A DNA stretch of 64,000 nucleotides from Ancylostoma caninum (GCA_037903475.1 JBAJFG010000149.1:248001-312000); one strand, 5' to 3'; positions 22,777-34,095 are shown, counted from the first letter of the stretch. The notes: a model not told the origin generated them from the sequence alone. Program-made: numbers and translations.

Positions 22777-23097
22777 ATGCATGTCATCAAATGCTTAAAA
22801 ATTCACAGAAAGCAATTTCACTTTTGTTTATTTCTCATGGTTTTCCTGTATAGTGCTTCTTCAGGGAAAATAGTTGGGAATACGCCGTGGAGAAAAAGAA
22901 AACCGAAAAGCGTGCGAGAATTAGAGAGGACGGCGAAAAAAGCAAGCAGTACACGCAAGCACTCGACTATCATCGCATCTGAAACAGACTCTCAAATCTC
23001 AAACAACGGGCAACGTTATGTACCTTCCTTGCCTACTCTTTTGGCAAAGACAGGCACTTTTCGAAATTTTTTCTCTCCTTTTCTGCTTGCCAGATGA
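22777..23097 (+). CDS. Unidentified 106-aa open frame with signal-peptide-like N-terminus
   Basis: Starts MHVIKCLKIHRKQ, then a hydrophobic run (FCLFLMVFLYSASSG) resembling a signal peptide h-region. A strongly basic, probably helical segment follows (WRKRKPKSVRELERTAKKAS) before a TAG stop. A TATA-like word (ctataaaacc) lies about 65 nt upstream. No family is recognised, no splice sites or polyadenylation signal are obvious, and an open frame of this length can arise by chance. Offered only as a candidate secreted peptide gene. Confidence 0.2.
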   Translation: MHVIKCLKIHRKQFHFCLFLMVFLYSASSGKIVGNTPWRKRKPKSVRELERTAKKASSTRKHSTIIASETDSQISNNGQRYVPSLPTLLAKTGTFRNFFSPFLLAR

Positions 23098-23363
23098 ACC
23101 AGCATGACTTGCTATTTTGGAGCAATCCAATAACTATTATCTATTGCTGCCATTTGGTCGAAAACGTCCCCGACGCTCTGTCAGAAAAATGGCGAGATTC
23201 TCAAGAGCCCATTTTCTGCACAATTACCATCGGCCGAAATCCGCTTCCGAGAGCTAACTTGGGTTTCTTTAGCTTTTTAGGCAAACGATTCACAATCCTT
23301 CATATTGGTTAAAGGCAGGGGTCCACCCCATTTTCGTAGTTCAGCTAACAGCAGATTCTGCAT

Positions 23364-23820
23364 CTACTCGGCGCGATGGTTCCAATGGTATACATAAATT
23401 GTCTCAGAATGGTCTATAAACCCGTCTTCCAGGACGGGGTCTGTAACAGTTTGCCAACCCGAGTTGACATGTGAAGCCGTTGATCTTATCGACTGAACAC
23501 GCCAAGACTCGTTGATCGACGCGGCAGCCGTGGCAGGCAGCCAGCACAGCTTGGAGCGATCCGCCTCCGGGCTCCAAATTTTTATCCAGTTCGAGCCTTT
23601 CAAAAATGGGGATTCCGTCGCTTCTGTGCCTGTTGATGTACATCTCAGGGATTAACATGATGAGAAGGTCTAGGATATGTTGGTAAATCCAACAGGCAGA
23701 ACGAGGTGGCCCTCTGCCTTTAAGAAGTCTGCCGTTAACAGTCCGGTAGCGCAGAGCTGGCACCTGGGTTGACTTTGTCCGCAATTACGACCTCGTCCCG
23801 AAATCGGCCAGATAATCTAA
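23364..23820 (-). other. GC-richer stretch with long overlapping minus-strand open frames, unidentified
   Basis: Two overlapping minus-strand frames of 126 and 79 codons lie in locally GC-rich sequence. One contains TASHVNSGWQTVTDPVLED, the other GRLLKGRGPPRSACWIYQHI. The composition differs from the flanks, which suggests a dispersed repeat rather than a host gene. At its right edge, 23770-23800 (gactttgtccgcaattacga) is an inverted match to 23928-23956 (gtcgtaattgcagacaaagtc). Confidence 0.3.
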
Positions 23821-24315
23821 TTTTTACACTTTTTTGATATGTATGTGGTGTGATTCCTTCCACTCTGATGTTTTCCTACTGCCATTTGGTAAAATCTCCT
23901 CCAAGACGCATTCTGCGGACAAAGTCGTAATTGCAGACAAAGTCACCTCAGGTGTCACCTTTGGGCTAACAGACCACATGCTAGCTCCTTCAGCTCCGGG
24001 AACCTTTATTTTGCGAGAAAAAAATTCGCCAAACATGATTTCATGAAAATGAAGGTCTTCAACTTGTTTCTCACAGCTCCCAAGTCCCGTGCAGAGAGAT
24101 TCACAGAGATGGCTCATACAGTACGTAAGAAATAGTACCAACCGACCAAAGAAATAATTATGTCATCCAAGATTACGTTTCAGTGGGATATGGAAAGATT
24201 CAAACTAGACAAAAAAAACCTGAGGAAACTTTTCCACCAACCCAATCGTTTAGTGGAGAAGTTTTCAAATCTTGTATTTTTCTTTTTTTTTCATTAATCA
24301 CGGGCCACAGTCTAT

Positions 24316-24420
24316 ATGTATATAAGCCTCACGGCTAAAGCATGCGATCACGTGCTATTCCCCCTACGCCTGCGCTCTAGAAAATTTTGTTGCGCAACCA
24401 TGATTTACATAAGAGGATAA
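24316..24420 (+). repeat. Dispersed repeat, copy inverted at 36425-36545
   Basis: The segment with catgcgatcacgtgctattc and ccctacgcctgcgctctaga matches the reverse complement of 36425-36545 over about 100 nt, including the flanking gtatataa and ataagaggat words. It is non-coding. Confidence 0.65.
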
Positions 24421-24829
24421 ACTTCCCTCAGTTCACTTCCATGCACTGATATCGCATCGAAAATCCAAAGCAGCAATTATTTATTGGAAAATAGGAAGGA
24501 GAAATTCTCAGAACCGGGAAATGATATCACATTTCCATTTGTCGTTGTTGCTAATACATATTTCATTAGTGCTAACAAGATAAGGTTGCAAATATACGTA
24601 TGTATGTGATAATCAGGGCGCAGCACGTGGTAGTCACTGCCCAGCAGAACTTAGAAAGCATCGTGCAGATTCAGGGACTCTTATTACCAGTACCCGGGGC
24701 GGGACGATTTGATGTGATTGACAGTTCTGATTCGCAGGTGTGACGCAGCGATTGATAGCCATACATAGTTTCCACTTCCGCTATGCGGTGTGCATAAGCT
24801 GAATGAAAACGTCACGGTCGATGCAAAGC

Positions 24830-24942
24830 TGCGAAGACGTACGTCTAAGCTGCGTATGAGATGCGTCAGAGCTGCGACTGCGACTATCCTTCATCAAGTG
24901 GATGCGTGCTCGCCAAACGCACAAATCCATTATAAAGTGAAC
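24830..24942. mobile_element. Family R1 element, copy 2 (diverged)
   Basis: Shares the words gctgcgactgcgact, ggatgcgtgctcg and the end ccattataaa with the elements at 4616-4856 and 28715-28942. The left terminus is not clear. Confidence 0.45.
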
Positions 24943-25379
24943 GGATTATAAACCAGTTCCTCCTTACCTTGCATGTACCACTGGTGCACTCCAGTGATAA
25001 TAAGGTGTTGCTCTCACTGCAGGTAACCGATAATGTAGAAATTTTGAGTGCAGGTGTGCGCTATGCCAACCAATATCCGCATCTTTCGTTTTTTTTTTGG
25101 AGCTGTTTTCGTTTTCAAAAAAAAAATCAGAACTAGCGAAAAAGTGATCACTGATCAGTTTTGACGTCTTTTTTCTTAAAAACGAGGGTGGTCTCACAAA
25201 AACGAAGGATGTCATTGTTGGAGGGACTTAGCCTCCATTAGTTGCGCGTTGTGGAACTAACTGCGCGCAGAAAATGATCCCAGGTTGGAGGTGGAAACAT
25301 GCACCAGTGACAACTTTCTGTATCTGAAAAGGATTGTCGACGCATACGGGCGTCGGGCCTCAGTGAAATAAAATGTATG

Positions 25380-25500
25380 GAAGGTTGCTGCTCCTCCATA
25401 CGGCAGCCGGGACCTGGCTTCCTCCTCTCGTGCTGAGATGCTTGATGGTTGCCTTGTGACGGGGTTGGCCACCTCCTATGTGGAGGGGCCTTGCAGCTCG
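25380..25500 (+). repeat. Direct repeat unit a (cggcagccggg...ggggcc)
   Basis: The run from cggcagccgggacctggctt to tgtggaggggcc is repeated with moderate divergence at 25755-25860 (cggcagccggggcctggcct). Both are followed by gatggttgccttgtg and ggccacctc words. No gene is supported here. Confidence 0.65.
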
Positions 25501-25754
25501 CCACAGTTGGCACTGACATGGTGTCCATCCCAATATGACGTGCACCGTATCTCGCACAGGTGCACTCATGTTGTTCAACATGGGGGAATTCTTCATAGCC
25601 AGTTCTTGCGAACCCGCATCTGTACTATTACAAGCACAGGCATAACCCCTTCATTATGATGGCTTCTCCTTATAAATTTCCTTAAGTATGGAAAGTTTTT
25701 TTTGCGTGGGAGGACAGGCCTTGACCTGGACTTCTCCTCCTATGCTGATGAGGC

Positions 25755-25860
25755 CTGGCGGTTGCCCTGTCGGCAGCCGGGGCCTGGCCTCCTCCTCCTC
25801 CTGTTTGGAGGGGCCTGATGGTTGCCTTGTGGCGGGGCTGGCCACCTCATGTGTGTCTCG
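25755..25860 (+). repeat. Direct repeat unit b
   Basis: Second copy of the 25380-25500 unit, immediately upstream of the 25866-26668 minisatellite-bearing repeat. Confidence 0.65.
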
Positions 25861-25865
25861 TGGCT

Positions 25866-26668
25866 TGAAAACGCCACGATACGGGTGCACGAATAAAGAA
25901 TGGGTCCGCGGTGGCTCAATGGTGGGGTAAGCGTCAGGATACGAGTCCACTGATAGAGACTGTGTCTGCAGGGGACCGTGAGTTGGGGAAAACACCACGA
26001 TACGGGTGCACGAATAAAGAATGGGTTCACTGTGGCCGACAATGGAGAAAACGTCAGGATACCTGTTCAATGAGGGAGAATGGGTTCGCCCTGGCCCAGT
26101 TGTGGGGAAAACACCAAGATGCACATATGCCGGTAAAGTAAGGGTGCGCTATGCGCTCATTCTGTCTGAGTCGTCCACATCTACTTCCTCCCAGTATAAG
26201 AAAACAGAAACTCATCAGTTCGACTATCTCATTTACGTTAAACTTGACTCATTCTCTGCTTGGCTCTGGTTAATATTCTCATTGCATTGATGCACTGAAT
26301 TGTTCACAGGTACTAAAGAAATCTGGAAAATATCCCCGTGGGTTGGGAGTGGCCGGTCATAACAGGTCCATAGGTGTGGAAGAAATGTGACAAGAACAAT
26401 AGGTAGCATCATTTCACCGAAAAATACCTTAACGTGTAGATGCGTGTTTAGGAATTTGCAAGCAAGGCTAGAATACGAGAAGACTGGTAGACCGCTGTTG
26501 GCGTAGCCGCCATACTGGTAGAATATACGCACTTCATGAGGAGGATTTCGTGTTTGAGCTCACTCAGATAATGATTAGTCTTGTTTATCTGTTAATTTTC
26601 TAACCAGTTTCCCATGTGTGAAGCTTTTGCACGGACGTGGATGCCCCACCCCACTTTCTAGCGTCCCG
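25866..26668 (+). repeat. Segmental repeat with internal ~60-nt minisatellite (left copy)
   Basis: Starts with four to five degenerate units of about 60 nt (gatacgggtgcacgaataaa, then gaatgggtccgc, then gtggggaaaacacc). It continues through aaactcatcagttcgacta to ccccactttctagcgtc. The same order of landmarks occurs at 37110-37837. Long open frames on both strands come from the minisatellite. Confidence 0.75.
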
Positions 26669-26934
26669 TATCGTGTTTCTTCGCCAAAAAAAATACTCAT
26701 GAAAATAAAACTATGCATTTCCTTCATTATTTCGAGAATGTCTGTTGCTTCACTTAGATCAGTGTATAAGTGTATATCCATAAGACTTTCTTTCATATGG
26801 ATCTAGGAAGACTCTTTTTTTTCCATTTTCAGTTCTGTTTTACCTACCCCAATTCCTCGGAGTTCTTTTCTAGATAGGATTGTGAGGAGACCTGTATTGC
26901 CACTGAGACTGGGGCTACACTTTGAGTGAAGTAT

Positions 26935-28095
26935 AGCGGTCAGGGTCAAGCGAGTGTCGATAAATTATCAAGGGGGGGGGGGTCGTACGGGGGGGCTGGG
27001 GAAAGAGGGGGGTCGTAGGGGGGGGGGTCGTGGTCGGGAGGGGGGTGCCTTAGTGTGGAATAGGAGGTAGAAAAAAAAGGTAGAAAAAACGGAAGAAGTG
27101 GGACACTGAATTATCCATGCACAGAATTTGTTTTGACGTGATTAACAGACTTTGACAGTATGATTTGAATAGTGAAAAGTGGGGGGAGGGGGTTATAGAC
27201 TAAAATTTTCGCACGTCCGTACTGAAAGTCCTACCCAGTCCTGCAGGCCGGTAGAAAGTCATTTTATGGACACTACCCAATAGTGCTTTATCCCCAAGTT
27301 TCAGGTCTCCAGCTTTAAGAGGAAAGATTCAGCACGGGAATTACGGAGATGAGGTTTCGTCGATAAAAATGGCCTTTTTTCCATGTTTTTATCGACGGAG
27401 TTGAACCGCGGTGGAAGCAGCTGCAGAAAAACGAGCTGTACAGCCTGAAAGCGCAAACCTTCGCTATTAAAAACCAAAAAAAAATTGAGACCTCAACGAA
27501 CCAGATCTTCTGATATTCGTATCCGACTACAACCGACTACGACTATGTCTCTGAACGAGTCAAAATTTTAGGCTGAAATTTTCCCACGTCCATACTGAAA
27601 GTCCTACCCAGTCTTCCACCTCTATAAACAATTATTTCGTGCTTTACGGTCGATCATCTCGAATCTACTACAAGCGCGTGTATAGCCTCGGAGGGGATCG
27701 AACCCTTGACCATGTCGATGATGTGTATAGATGATTTTTCTTGATGTGTTCGAGCCTCATTAGTTAAGTAAGCAACATTGCATAGTTAATGCACGTTTTT
27801 TGTCCACCAAGTACATTTCAACGTTTTCCAAAAAACTCCCAAACAACTAGTTAGATACAAAAGAGCCTCTTTCTCCTTCCTATGCTCTGGCTCCACCACT
27901 CTCCTTCCTATGCTCTGACTCCACCACACCTCTCGCAGTATGAACACCTGAAATGGAATATCTGAATATCTAAATTCTGCGAGTATAGAAGGAAATTTGT
28001 GTGCGAAGGGACGGAGGTCGTATTTTTGGTGGCTCAAAGGGGGGGGGGTCGTATGGGTCGACTTTTTACCATCATCACGCTTGACCCTGATAGCG
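26935..28095. mobile_element. G-run-rich TIR element of about 1.15 kb
   Basis: Perfect 13-bp terminal inverted repeats, tcagggtcaagcg at 26940-26952 and its complement at 28078-28090, bound the segment. Just inside are homopolymeric G runs followed by tcgta (26972-27046 and 28039-28055). These are in the same orientation at both ends. A 40-nt direct repeat (containing tactgaaagtcctacccagt) lies at 27199-27240 and 27572-27613. A small hairpin (cgataaaaa with tttttatcg) lies near 27360. There is no transposase, so it is probably non-autonomous. A tRNA box B-like word on the minus strand near 27690 may mark a nested SINE. Confidence 0.55.
26972..27046 (+). repeat. G-tract cluster with G-quadruplex potential
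   Basis: At least five runs of four or more G residues within 75 nt, with short loops such as tcgtac, ct and aaaga. This fits the intramolecular G-quadruplex pattern on the + strand. Confidence 0.8.
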
Positions 28096-28714
28096 GTAGT
28101 TCCAGCGACGGAATCAGGAACCCCTTTCACCAACGCGCTCCATCTGTCTATAACATCATGGTAACGCTCCTCCCACCCTTATCTTTCAGATATAACTTCT
28201 TTGAAACAGGAATTTTCGTTCAAAGAAAAATCATGGAAAAATACTCGCGGAACAAGTCCTCAGCAGCAATTTACAATAACATTCACCGGCAGATATGTAG
28301 TTGACGTTGCATTGTCACTGAAACACTAGAAAAATTTCCGCCTAAATTTGTGCAACACACCACGACCAGAGGAAGTCCTTCGCTGTTGTATGAGGAAATT
28401 CTTATAAAAAATGAGAAAACTGTTCCATTTTTTCTCTCTTTCTGCTGATTTCCCTTTACCGTGACTTTACCCTGAACCTACTTAATTAGTAAATCTATCA
28501 CTATAACTAGCAAGCAGTAAGATTGACCTACCTGGTCAATGATTCCATTCCCATAGAATACTCTGGAACGTGGAAGATGGAAATGAGAAGTACACGTTTA
28601 TGGCGTCGCGACGTCATGCTGAACTTGCCACGTTGATCGGTCTCCACAGAAATTCTTTCGCAAATGGTTGCGTCCTCCTGACGCGCGACTGACGCACGGC
28701 TCTGTTATAACCTA

Positions 28715-28942
28715 TAAAAGTTAGATGTATGCGTCAGTCGTGCGTATGCCGCACGCATTCATTTGCGAAGGACTCTCTACGGAAATCGACCAGCGCCACA
28801 TGCATATTACGAACGAAATGCCGCATGGTCGCAGCGAGGCTATAAATGCGTGCGTCTCACCTGCGTCTGAGTTGCGTCAGGGCTGCGACTGGGCCTATCT
28901 TCCATTATAGAGAAGCATGAGCAAACGAACGCATAAATTTGT
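28715..28942. mobile_element. Family R1 element, copy 3
   Basis: Contains the family words gcgtcagtcgtgcg, ccgcacgcattcattt, aaatgcgtgcgtct, gctgcgactggg and the end cgcataaattt, in the same order as at 4616-4856. It ends about 45 nt before the candidate gene at 28989. Confidence 0.6.
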
Positions 28943-28988
28943 AGACAACAAAGCCCTGTGCAGACACAGCTAATTATTTTCTGAGTGG

Positions 28989-29459
28989 ATGGTGAGAAGA
29001 CTAGCTTCAATGAGAAGCACAGCTGATGCTCTCTCTACGCTTCCCGATGTTGGCAAAATTCTCACAACTCCCGATGGAATAGGTAAAAATCAATATTAGC
29101 TTATTTTCAGCGTCTTATTCTATTATTATTTCCAACATCACCTGTTATCAAAATTCCAAATTTGTTTTTAATTCTCAGCAACTTCGGTTTCCAAAATCTT
29201 TGCTATCCAGGTCCCCTTTTTGTGCTTTTCTTTTCCAGTGTTTGTTCTCGACCCTACCCCGTCCGCATTCGCCGCTGGGGGTAGACGGTGTCTGAAGCAA
29301 GCTTTTACACTCGGCCAATCCTCCCCTTCTGCTCTAGCTCCTAGAGCGACGCGGTGTATACTTAAACCATCTAGATCAGGTCATATCTCTTTTACAAAAA
29401 CAGATGTGGAATTATCATTCAGAGGCAGAGGAGGATCGACCACCAATCAGCAGTTTTGA
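28989..29459 (+). CDS. Candidate two-exon gene, 104-aa protein of unknown function
   Basis: Exon 1 is 28989-29082 and exon 2 is 29239-29459. The donor G|GTAAAAAT and acceptor CTTTTCCAG are good and the phase-1 junction joins a GTG codon cleanly. The product begins MVRRLASMRSTADALSTLP, passes GIVFVLDPTPSAFAAGGRR across the junction, and ends RGRGGSTTNQQF. An AATAAA at 29493-29498 lies 34 nt after the stop. The N-terminus is basic, Ser/Ala/Leu-rich and lacks acidic residues, so it could be a mitochondrial presequence; this is inference only. An internal ATG at residue 8 is an alternative start. No family is recognised. A weak acceptor-like word (ttttctgag) lies just upstream. Confidence 0.45.
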
Positions 29460-29492
29460 AGTTCTCGATCGAAAACGTGGATAAGACCTACG

Positions 29493-29498
29493 AATAAA
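29493..29498 (+). terminator. Polyadenylation signal AATAAA for the 28989-29459 candidate
   Basis: Canonical hexamer 34 nt after the stop codon. The placement fits nematode 3' UTRs, which are often short. Confidence 0.5.
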
Positions 29499-29499
29499 A

Positions 29500-32400
29500 A
29501 TTATGATTGAAAAAATCAAAAACCTAACAAGCATAGAAAAATTAAAAAATAGCTAGCTTTGCTGCCATGAATTTCTCTTCTACAAATTGTGCTTACCACT
29601 TCCATAGTGGCTTATCCTTTCCCACGTTTCTATCCGGTTCTGAGAAGTTTCCTCCTGATTTTACGACTTCTGCAATTCCGATGTGCTTCTTCTGAGCTAA
29701 CAACAGAAATGAATTTATCGGCGTTGTTTAATCCTAGTACATTCCTAAAAGTACAGAGGCAGGGCTGGCCAGCGACCAGACGACGACGACATTTCAAGAT
29801 GAGCTGCGAACCTTTCACATGGCTGTAGTATTCAAAAAGTGCATCTTGGTTCTGATCAGTGCCTGATGGAGTTTTTCTCTAATTAAGTCGTCTTACCAGC
29901 CATTTCTATGAATCATCTGACCAGTAAGATTCTGTGTCGTAAGTGCCTTAGGAATGACATTAAAAAATGATTACACCGAGCAATCCACACTCACCTACGT
30001 GGCACCGATTATTCTAGAAGATGCTAATAAAAATTGTTTTTTGCGCCAATTAACAAACGTTTTGGATAGCTGAGGAAATGTTTGCTCAAACTACTGTTTT
30101 GCGACTTCTCTTGTTTTTTTTCTAAGTACTTCTTCCCCTTCACAGCAGAAAACAATGAGAAAGGACCCTTGCCTATCTTGCACTTAGTATCTTTTGTCTT
30201 CACACTTTTCATTTTATCACCAATTTTCCTTAATATCCTTAGGAACTCTGGTATACCTTGGTGCCAATTCATGCCCACTGCATGCGTCTCAATTTACACC
30301 CGATCTAGTAGTGAAGAATAGGCCGAGGACGCACGCACACATAGCGCACGTTTGCGTTTGTCGCTCCGAGCGACACAGTGAGGTCTCATGCCTCATCTGA
30401 AACTAATAATTGCTATTCGAAAACTCATTCATAACATCCTTCGTGCGGTGTCGGACGTACAACGCAGTGCGAGTGGGCCCTTACATTCGTAGCTTGTGCC
30501 TCTGTTTGCTGGTGAGACTTGTTTTACTCAAAAAACGATGAAGTGGTGGATATAATTTTGACGCTTCCCGCCTCTCTGGATAGTTGTAGCAGTAATGGGT
30601 TAATTATGGAAATATTAACCCTACGTAGAATGATGACTTCTGTGCTTGCTTTGGCTTCTAGTTTTTACCGCAACAAATCTGCTGCTACTGGGCAGATGGA
30701 AACGCTCCTGAAGCCTGAGAAAGTGATAGATGGTCGAATATTCCAATCGTCTAGAGGCGCTTCCATATTTCTGCACCTTCTCGCATACCGGCTGTTTCAT
30801 GCCATTCGGTGACTCATTCTTCTTCCACCCATTCCCTCAGCTCCATTCCAGTGAACCATGAATTTCGACGGTTCAAATTTTGGTAGTCCATGTTTGTTTT
30901 GCTTCCGTTCGGGGATTTAGATTACCCTCAACCGGTTGTAGAACCAGCACTTCTTTCCTTTAACCGAAAGTACATAAATAATCGAAATTGGCTGGTGGTT
31001 CAGATCTCAAAATTAAAAAAAAAACGATTTTATATGTTTGTTGTGTGTAAATATTCTACACATGACTTTACCTCTTACATAAGATAGAATCAGTACCTTC
31101 AATAGGGTTAAATAGAAGAGAACAAAGCGCTGTACAGTATTCTCTTTCTTGCTTTTCTGAAGTTGGCCTACAACATCCGCACAATATGTCATTTCTTTAT
31201 TTATTAACAACAGGTCGGTTCCTCAACCAGGCCAGCAGTGACACATGCCTCCGTAGAATTACTGTTTTCCTGATGCTGCAGGCACCTTAATCGTCATTTT
31301 CTGCTTGTTTAGTTTGTTTTTCACTCGCGGAGAGCTTGATTTCTTCAGTTACTCATCTGCTCATAGCCTCTACTAATTTAGCAGTGCATGGGATTTCAAA
31401 AATTTTCGAAAAAGTCGTTTAGGCCAATTCTACATACATATCTTCATATTTCATGTGATTCGTTCGTGTTGTTCGGTCATCATAAGTAGGAAAACAAGGC
31501 GGATTCACTACATATGGTTCGTTTTAAAGGATAAAATAATTGGGAGACACTATGGAAGGAAGCAGTCTGGAAAAGTGCCTGACATGGAGAGGAGAGGACA
31601 GAGAGAAGTAGAAACTGTAGGCAAAAATATTCAACAATCATAGGCTTTGATACAGTGCATCCATATCAAAGGGCTACGGAAGAGCTGCATTCTTCTCTTT
31701 CTCGGATTGCTTGAAAAACAATTTCTTCTCTGTTTGGACGTTTCTCATGAATACTCGATGTATTTGTGTTTAGTATGTAATTTTTTTCATACAAACATAA
31801 GTCCTGATATCCGGAAATTCTTATGTTCTGTGTTTTTCATGCAATACATATGTTTGGGATTAAAAATTTTCTTGCACCTTCAGCACACTCTTTGCGCTCT
31901 TCAGGAAATTACCCTTGGATTTCTCAACATCTTTAGATCTCCATTTGTAAAAAATCTGCTTCCTTGCTTCGTTTGTCACACTGCCAAGAATTTTTAATGT
32001 TATGATGCCATCATTCGAAGGTGCATCAATCATCTAACGATCACCGCCACACCACTGAAATGCAAAAAAGTTTGGGGATTTTCAGAGCTCCTAAAGGAGT
32101 ATCGTAATAGTTTTTCATTTTTCTCGTTCTTGTCTCACTTTTCTGATGTTCCCCTTACATTCCGGAAGATTTCTGTAAGACTAGCCCTTCATTTGTCTGC
32201 CATCTCACTTACTGCTTTCAAAAATACATAATGTCATCGTTGCTCTGCATGCAATGTGCGCTGTCAAGAAATGGCGTTTCAGATGATAAGTCCACCTTAT
32301 CTGATAGCCCAAAGCGGATGTAAAGCCGTCCTCCTCACAGCGAGCTGTTGTGTTTACGCTATGCAACATGGAAAAAAGAATGGAATATTTATAAGATGCC

Positions 32401-32706
32401 TTCACCAGCTGTATTAACAAACCCACTACCACGAAGTCGGCATTTCCTCAACAGCCATTGTGTTTGTTTCGTTTACTTGAAAATGCGCAAATTGTATGGT
32501 GCGCTGAGTCATGTGTGTTCTAGAGAGATAATAGCGCGCTTACTCTAAATTCCGCGTTTTTTTAAAAATCCTCCGCATGTGTGAAGAAATGTGGAATCTA
32601 CCTATCCAAGAATCATAAAAATTGCCTTCCTGCAGTAAAAAATACTATTTTTCTCTACTTTTATGTATTCCATGTTCTCCTGTCGTAAAACCTGGGCATC
32701 TTGTTA
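29500..32706. other. Non-coding stretch, nothing firmly recognised
   Basis: AT-rich. The longest frames (97 codons at 30519-30812 and 116 codons at 31647-31997) have no recognisable motif. The latter is hydrophobic low-complexity sequence typical of AT-rich chance frames. Confidence 0.4.
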
Positions 32707-32758
32707 AACAATTTCTCCACTTGCTCTGCCGTACAGGTTGTTATAAATACTTTTTATT

Positions 32759-32793
32759 GGCCGACGTTTCGGCAACACGCCGTTATCAAGGCC
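32759..32793 (-). ncRNA. Hammerhead-ribozyme-like motif in PLE tail (variant core)
   Basis: Read on the minus strand: GGCC (helix I), TTGATAA (in place of CTGANGA), C, GGC loop GTGTT GCC (helix II), GAA, ACGT (minimal self-complementary helix III), C (cleavage position), GGCC (helix I). Core positions 3 and 8 are U and A instead of C and G, which keeps their pairing. The inverted copy at 34316-34350 is identical across the motif. PLEs are known to carry type I hammerheads. Activity of this variant is uncertain. Confidence 0.55.
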
Positions 32794-33013
32794 TGAAAGT
32801 GGGTCAATTTTTACGAAATCGCGATCTATAAAATCAAACACCTATTCTGAAAGGTGCATTCGACTCATCCCGAACAGCTAACGGCAAACATCAGACGCAG
32901 GAGACGAACTCACCAAATATGCCACCGAGAGGCGGAGAGTGTCCGCACCACAATACGAGACTGTCACCAGCGGATGAGTGAGCATTGCTCAGCTCGTGCT
33001 ATCTGGGACAATC

Positions 33014-33718
33014 TTATAGCTCGCATAATGGTAGGAACGGCATAAAGTCACTGGTAATCGATATGTGCTCGTTTCTGTCGTTCATTCTTGGATTCCGTGC
33101 TGAAATCCAGAATGCCTCGAGAGCTTTCCTTGCCGAGATTTCTGGCTCGTGAGCCAGAATTGTGCACGCTACTTCGTAATCGCTACCATCGTGGTCGTCG
33201 TGTCGGTGTTTCCCGAGTGGTTTAACCAAACTTTCCCGCCTTTTACTAGCCAGATGTTCATTTATTCGTACATGGAGCGGTCGACCGGTCTCACCGATAT
33301 AGAAGGCATGACAGCTCAAGCATTCGATTTGGTAAACAACTCCTGTTTTAGTGCAATCCCCATTCCTACCGTATGGACAAATGACGCAATGATCCGTATT
33401 ACATGTTCTGTCATATAGTCTATTTCGGACCAACTGCCGTCTGATGTTGTCATTAGGGATGTTAACTAGAACAACATCATCCTGCAGTTGTGCCCGAGCT
33501 AGACATTTATTTATTGCGCTGCTTATCCTATCCGAAATGAAAGGGATGCATAGAGGAAGTTTTTTACTACAGTCATTCGCTTTGCTTTCGCTGCGGGCCC
33601 TGCAATGTTGCTTTCCTTGTGAGACGTACCCGTTTTCGTGTGCTATCGCTGATGCCAACTTTGCGGATTCATGGCGTTCTGCCTCGCCGCTACATACTTC
33701 CGTTGCTGTTTTGAACAT
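33014..33718 (-). pseudogene. PLE C-terminal region with GIY-YIG endonuclease domain, 234 codons
   Basis: In Penelope-like retroelements this domain follows the reverse transcriptase and nicks target DNA. Residues 106-137 carry the Cys/His cluster (CNTDHCVIC, then DCTKTG, then CLSC). The GIY-YIG-type core is GVVYQIEC at 126-133 and FYIGETGR at 139-146, with the conserved RxxEH (RINEH) at 151-155. The tail reads ISARKALEAFWISARNP, then SITSDFMPFLPLCEL. Nothing upstream codes for reverse transcriptase, so this is a fragment. It is distinct in sequence from the copy at 60984-61690. Confidence 0.85.
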
Positions 33719-33879
33719 GTTCCGAATGATAGCACGTTTGACATTTATCGGGTGAGCCGACCTGGCATGTACGATTATGTTCTTGCTTATGCTTATTATG
33801 CTTGAGCTGTCATGCCTTCTATATTTGAGACCGGTGACCGCTCCATGTACGGAATCTGGCTAGTAAAAGACGGGAAAGT

Positions 33880-34095
33880 TTGGTTAAACCACTCGGGAAA
33901 CACCGACACGACGACCACGATGGTAACGATTACGAAGTAGCGTGCACAATTCTGGCTCACGAGCCAGAAATCTCGGCAAGGAAAGCTCTCGAGGCATTCT
34001 GGATTTCAGCACGGAATCCAAGAATGAACAACAGAAACGAGCACATATCGATTACCAGTGACTTTATGCCGTTCCTACCATTATGCGAGCTATAA
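33880..34095 (+). pseudogene. Distal GIY-YIG domain fragment of PLE (71 codons)
   Basis: Starts MVKPLGKHRHDDHDGNDYEV and ends SDFMPFLPLCEL, matching residues 165-234 of the 33014-33718 frame with few changes (for example N for S or D). The catalytic N-terminal half is out of frame or missing. Confidence 0.8.

Larger units (their letters stand above)
32707..33780 (-). mobile_element. Penelope-like element (PLE), 5'-truncated 3' part, minus strand
   Basis: In its own orientation this holds the end of the PLE ORF (33718 down to 33014), a roughly 250-nt tail and a hammerhead-like motif at 32793-32759. The 617 nt at 32707-33323 are nearly identical, inverted, to 33798-34400. The reverse-transcriptase part is missing. 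Relative to the conserved upstream peptide (PINVKRAIIR in another frame), the coding frame is disrupted at about 33719, just before the longest open frame. A 5'-truncated dead copy is the simplest reading. Confidence 0.8.

Noticed and set aside
25238..26124. Overlapping minus-strand frames of up to 156 codons with Pro/Thr/His-rich sequence
   Set aside because: They follow the minisatellite and direct repeats; repeated blocks such as NPFFIRAP or EPILYSCTRI are repeat units, not protein domains.
27670..27760. tRNA gene on the minus strand from the word gggttcgatccc
   Set aside because: No matching acceptor stem, D-arm or box A at the right distance; at most a SINE or tRNA remnant.
33149..33755. 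Plus-strand frames of 89 and 103 codons
   Set aside because: They are antisense shadows of the PLE GIY-YIG frame at 33014-33718.
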